A stretch of 64,000 nucleotides of DNA from Phallusia mammillata (taxonomy: Eukaryota; Chordata; Ascidiacea; Phlebobranchia; Ascidiidae), in contig QLIY01000033.1 of the NCBI GenBank assembly GCA_003260075.1, positions 4,619-68,618 on the forward strand. The letters run 5' to 3'. Under the pieces are notes generated by a model that worked only from the letters and a program-made list of their open reading frames with translations, searched no databases and was not told where the DNA came from. Positions within the stretch are counted from its first letter, which is position 1. Each line of letters starts with the position of its first letter. Positions 63,425 to 64,000 of this stretch are shown here, in pieces. The position numbers and the translations under genes were made by a program.

Positions 63425-63499
63425 GGATGACAAATTTAACCCTGTTGCGAAACACATTACAAGCGCAAGTGCATGTGTTGGCATTGTCATGACAAGATT

Positions 63500-64000
63500 T
63501 AAGCTGGAGACAAAAAACTCTGTTGCCTGATGTTTCCACTGCACGAGAGTAGTGTTTTGTTCGTAACTGGACGACGGACAGGGTTGTTTTTAAGGTTTGG
63601 TTTGGGTGACCGCTAAGTAGTTTTAAGAGACCGCAAGTGTTTCATTTAAATACCAAAAAATAGCCATATTTGCTTAAACGAACCATTACTTTTCTACTGT
63701 AGTTGGAAGTCCAAATTTTGGGAAACCGCTGGAGAAATTTGGACCGTTTCGGTCCCCCAAAACACCTTAAAAAAACACTGACGACGGATACCAAATTATG
63801 AAATCTTCGGTACATGTAATTTTATTTTTAGGAGGGACAATTGCAAAACGTTATTTTGTCAAACAGAATTGTAAGCGGCCTGGAAATCAGGACCCGAACC
63901 CGAAAGGACAAGTCAGAAACCTGTCCCGAAACCGAAATTTAATCTAAACAAAACCCGAAATAGGTCCAAAAGTTAAATTTGCCATTGTGAACTTTCAAAA
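63500..64000. repeat. Dispersed repeat copies at the window edge
   Basis: 63520-63565 (TGATGTTTCCACTGCACGAG, AGTAGTGTTTTGTTCGTAAC) is the inverted copy of about 59400-59440. 63780-63990 matches 61184-61360 and the complement of 59190-59390, including the CGAACCCGAAA(T/G)GACAAGTCAGAAAC segment. No gene seen. Confidence 0.65.

Larger units (their letters stand above)
58056..63460. repeat. Inverted array of about 0.5-kb repeat units carrying tRNA-Ile genes
   Basis: Units on the + strand (58.06-60.8 kb) and - strand (61.0-63.4 kb) share a leader such as GCATTGATTTGTTNATGGCT, AATTCTGCTGCAAATTTAT, CATGTGAGGTCGCATTTGGA and GAATGAGAACTTACACATTT, followed by a tRNA-Ile(AAT) sequence, then CTCGAGGTTTTTTAATCTCA and GACATTAGCATGTCATGTAC. 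Spacing between tRNA starts on the + strand is 550, 561, 482 and 698 bp. Segment 61184-61445 is the inverted copy of about 59075-59370, showing that the two halves are head-to-head. Confidence 0.85.

Overview
This is an animal (metazoan) nuclear window: every convincing gene is split into short exons by short, AT-rich GT-AG introns, and the gene set is eukaryotic (VPS8, DRC7, MRPL43, a DHHC palmitoyltransferase, a katanin con80 protein, a Reeler-MAM secreted protein and a secreted GH9 cellulase). A compact genome, a secreted multi-module GH9 cellulase, ciliary and vesicle-trafficking genes and many small DNA transposons best fit a tunicate (ascidian). That is an inference; a mollusc or other GH9-bearing invertebrate is not excluded.

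Layout. 1-2735 is a decayed LINE (L1/Tx1-like endonuclease-reverse transcriptase). 3.8-6.05 kb holds three non-autonomous hAT-type elements with recognisable 8-bp target-site duplications (TSDs). 6.05-10.5 kb shows no gene. 10530-22111 (+) is one 37-exon gene for a secreted protein: five sushi-like cysteine modules, two CBM2-like cellulose-binding modules, Asn-rich and charged helical linkers, then a GH9 endoglucanase domain with its catalytic residues intact. 23958-40695 (-) is VPS8 (36 exons found; the final RING half not found). A LINE carrying a 4.3-kb T homopolymer sits in one VPS8 intron. Divergent from VPS8 is a katanin con80 protein (41205-42495, +). Then come a ZDHHC24-like enzyme (43089-44339, -) and MRPL43 (44553-45179, -), which lie head-to-tail and may be co-transcribed. 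DRC7 (45764-54447, +) diverges from MRPL43. A Reeler/Thr-rich/MAM gene (54742-56927, -) converges on DRC7. 58.4-63.4 kb is an inverted array of about ten tRNA-Ile(AAT) genes and decayed copies, embedded in roughly 0.5-kb repeat units.

The genes look like unrelated housekeeping, ciliary and extracellular neighbours rather than a pathway. The most unusual item is the modular cellulase, built by tandem duplication of a fixed exon set. Technical caution: G homopolymers (11241-11293, 36559-36643, 47308-47387, 61124-61159) and the T homopolymer (25551-29873, followed by one N) look like assembly artefacts. The first lies in a coding exon and breaks its frame by exactly one base.
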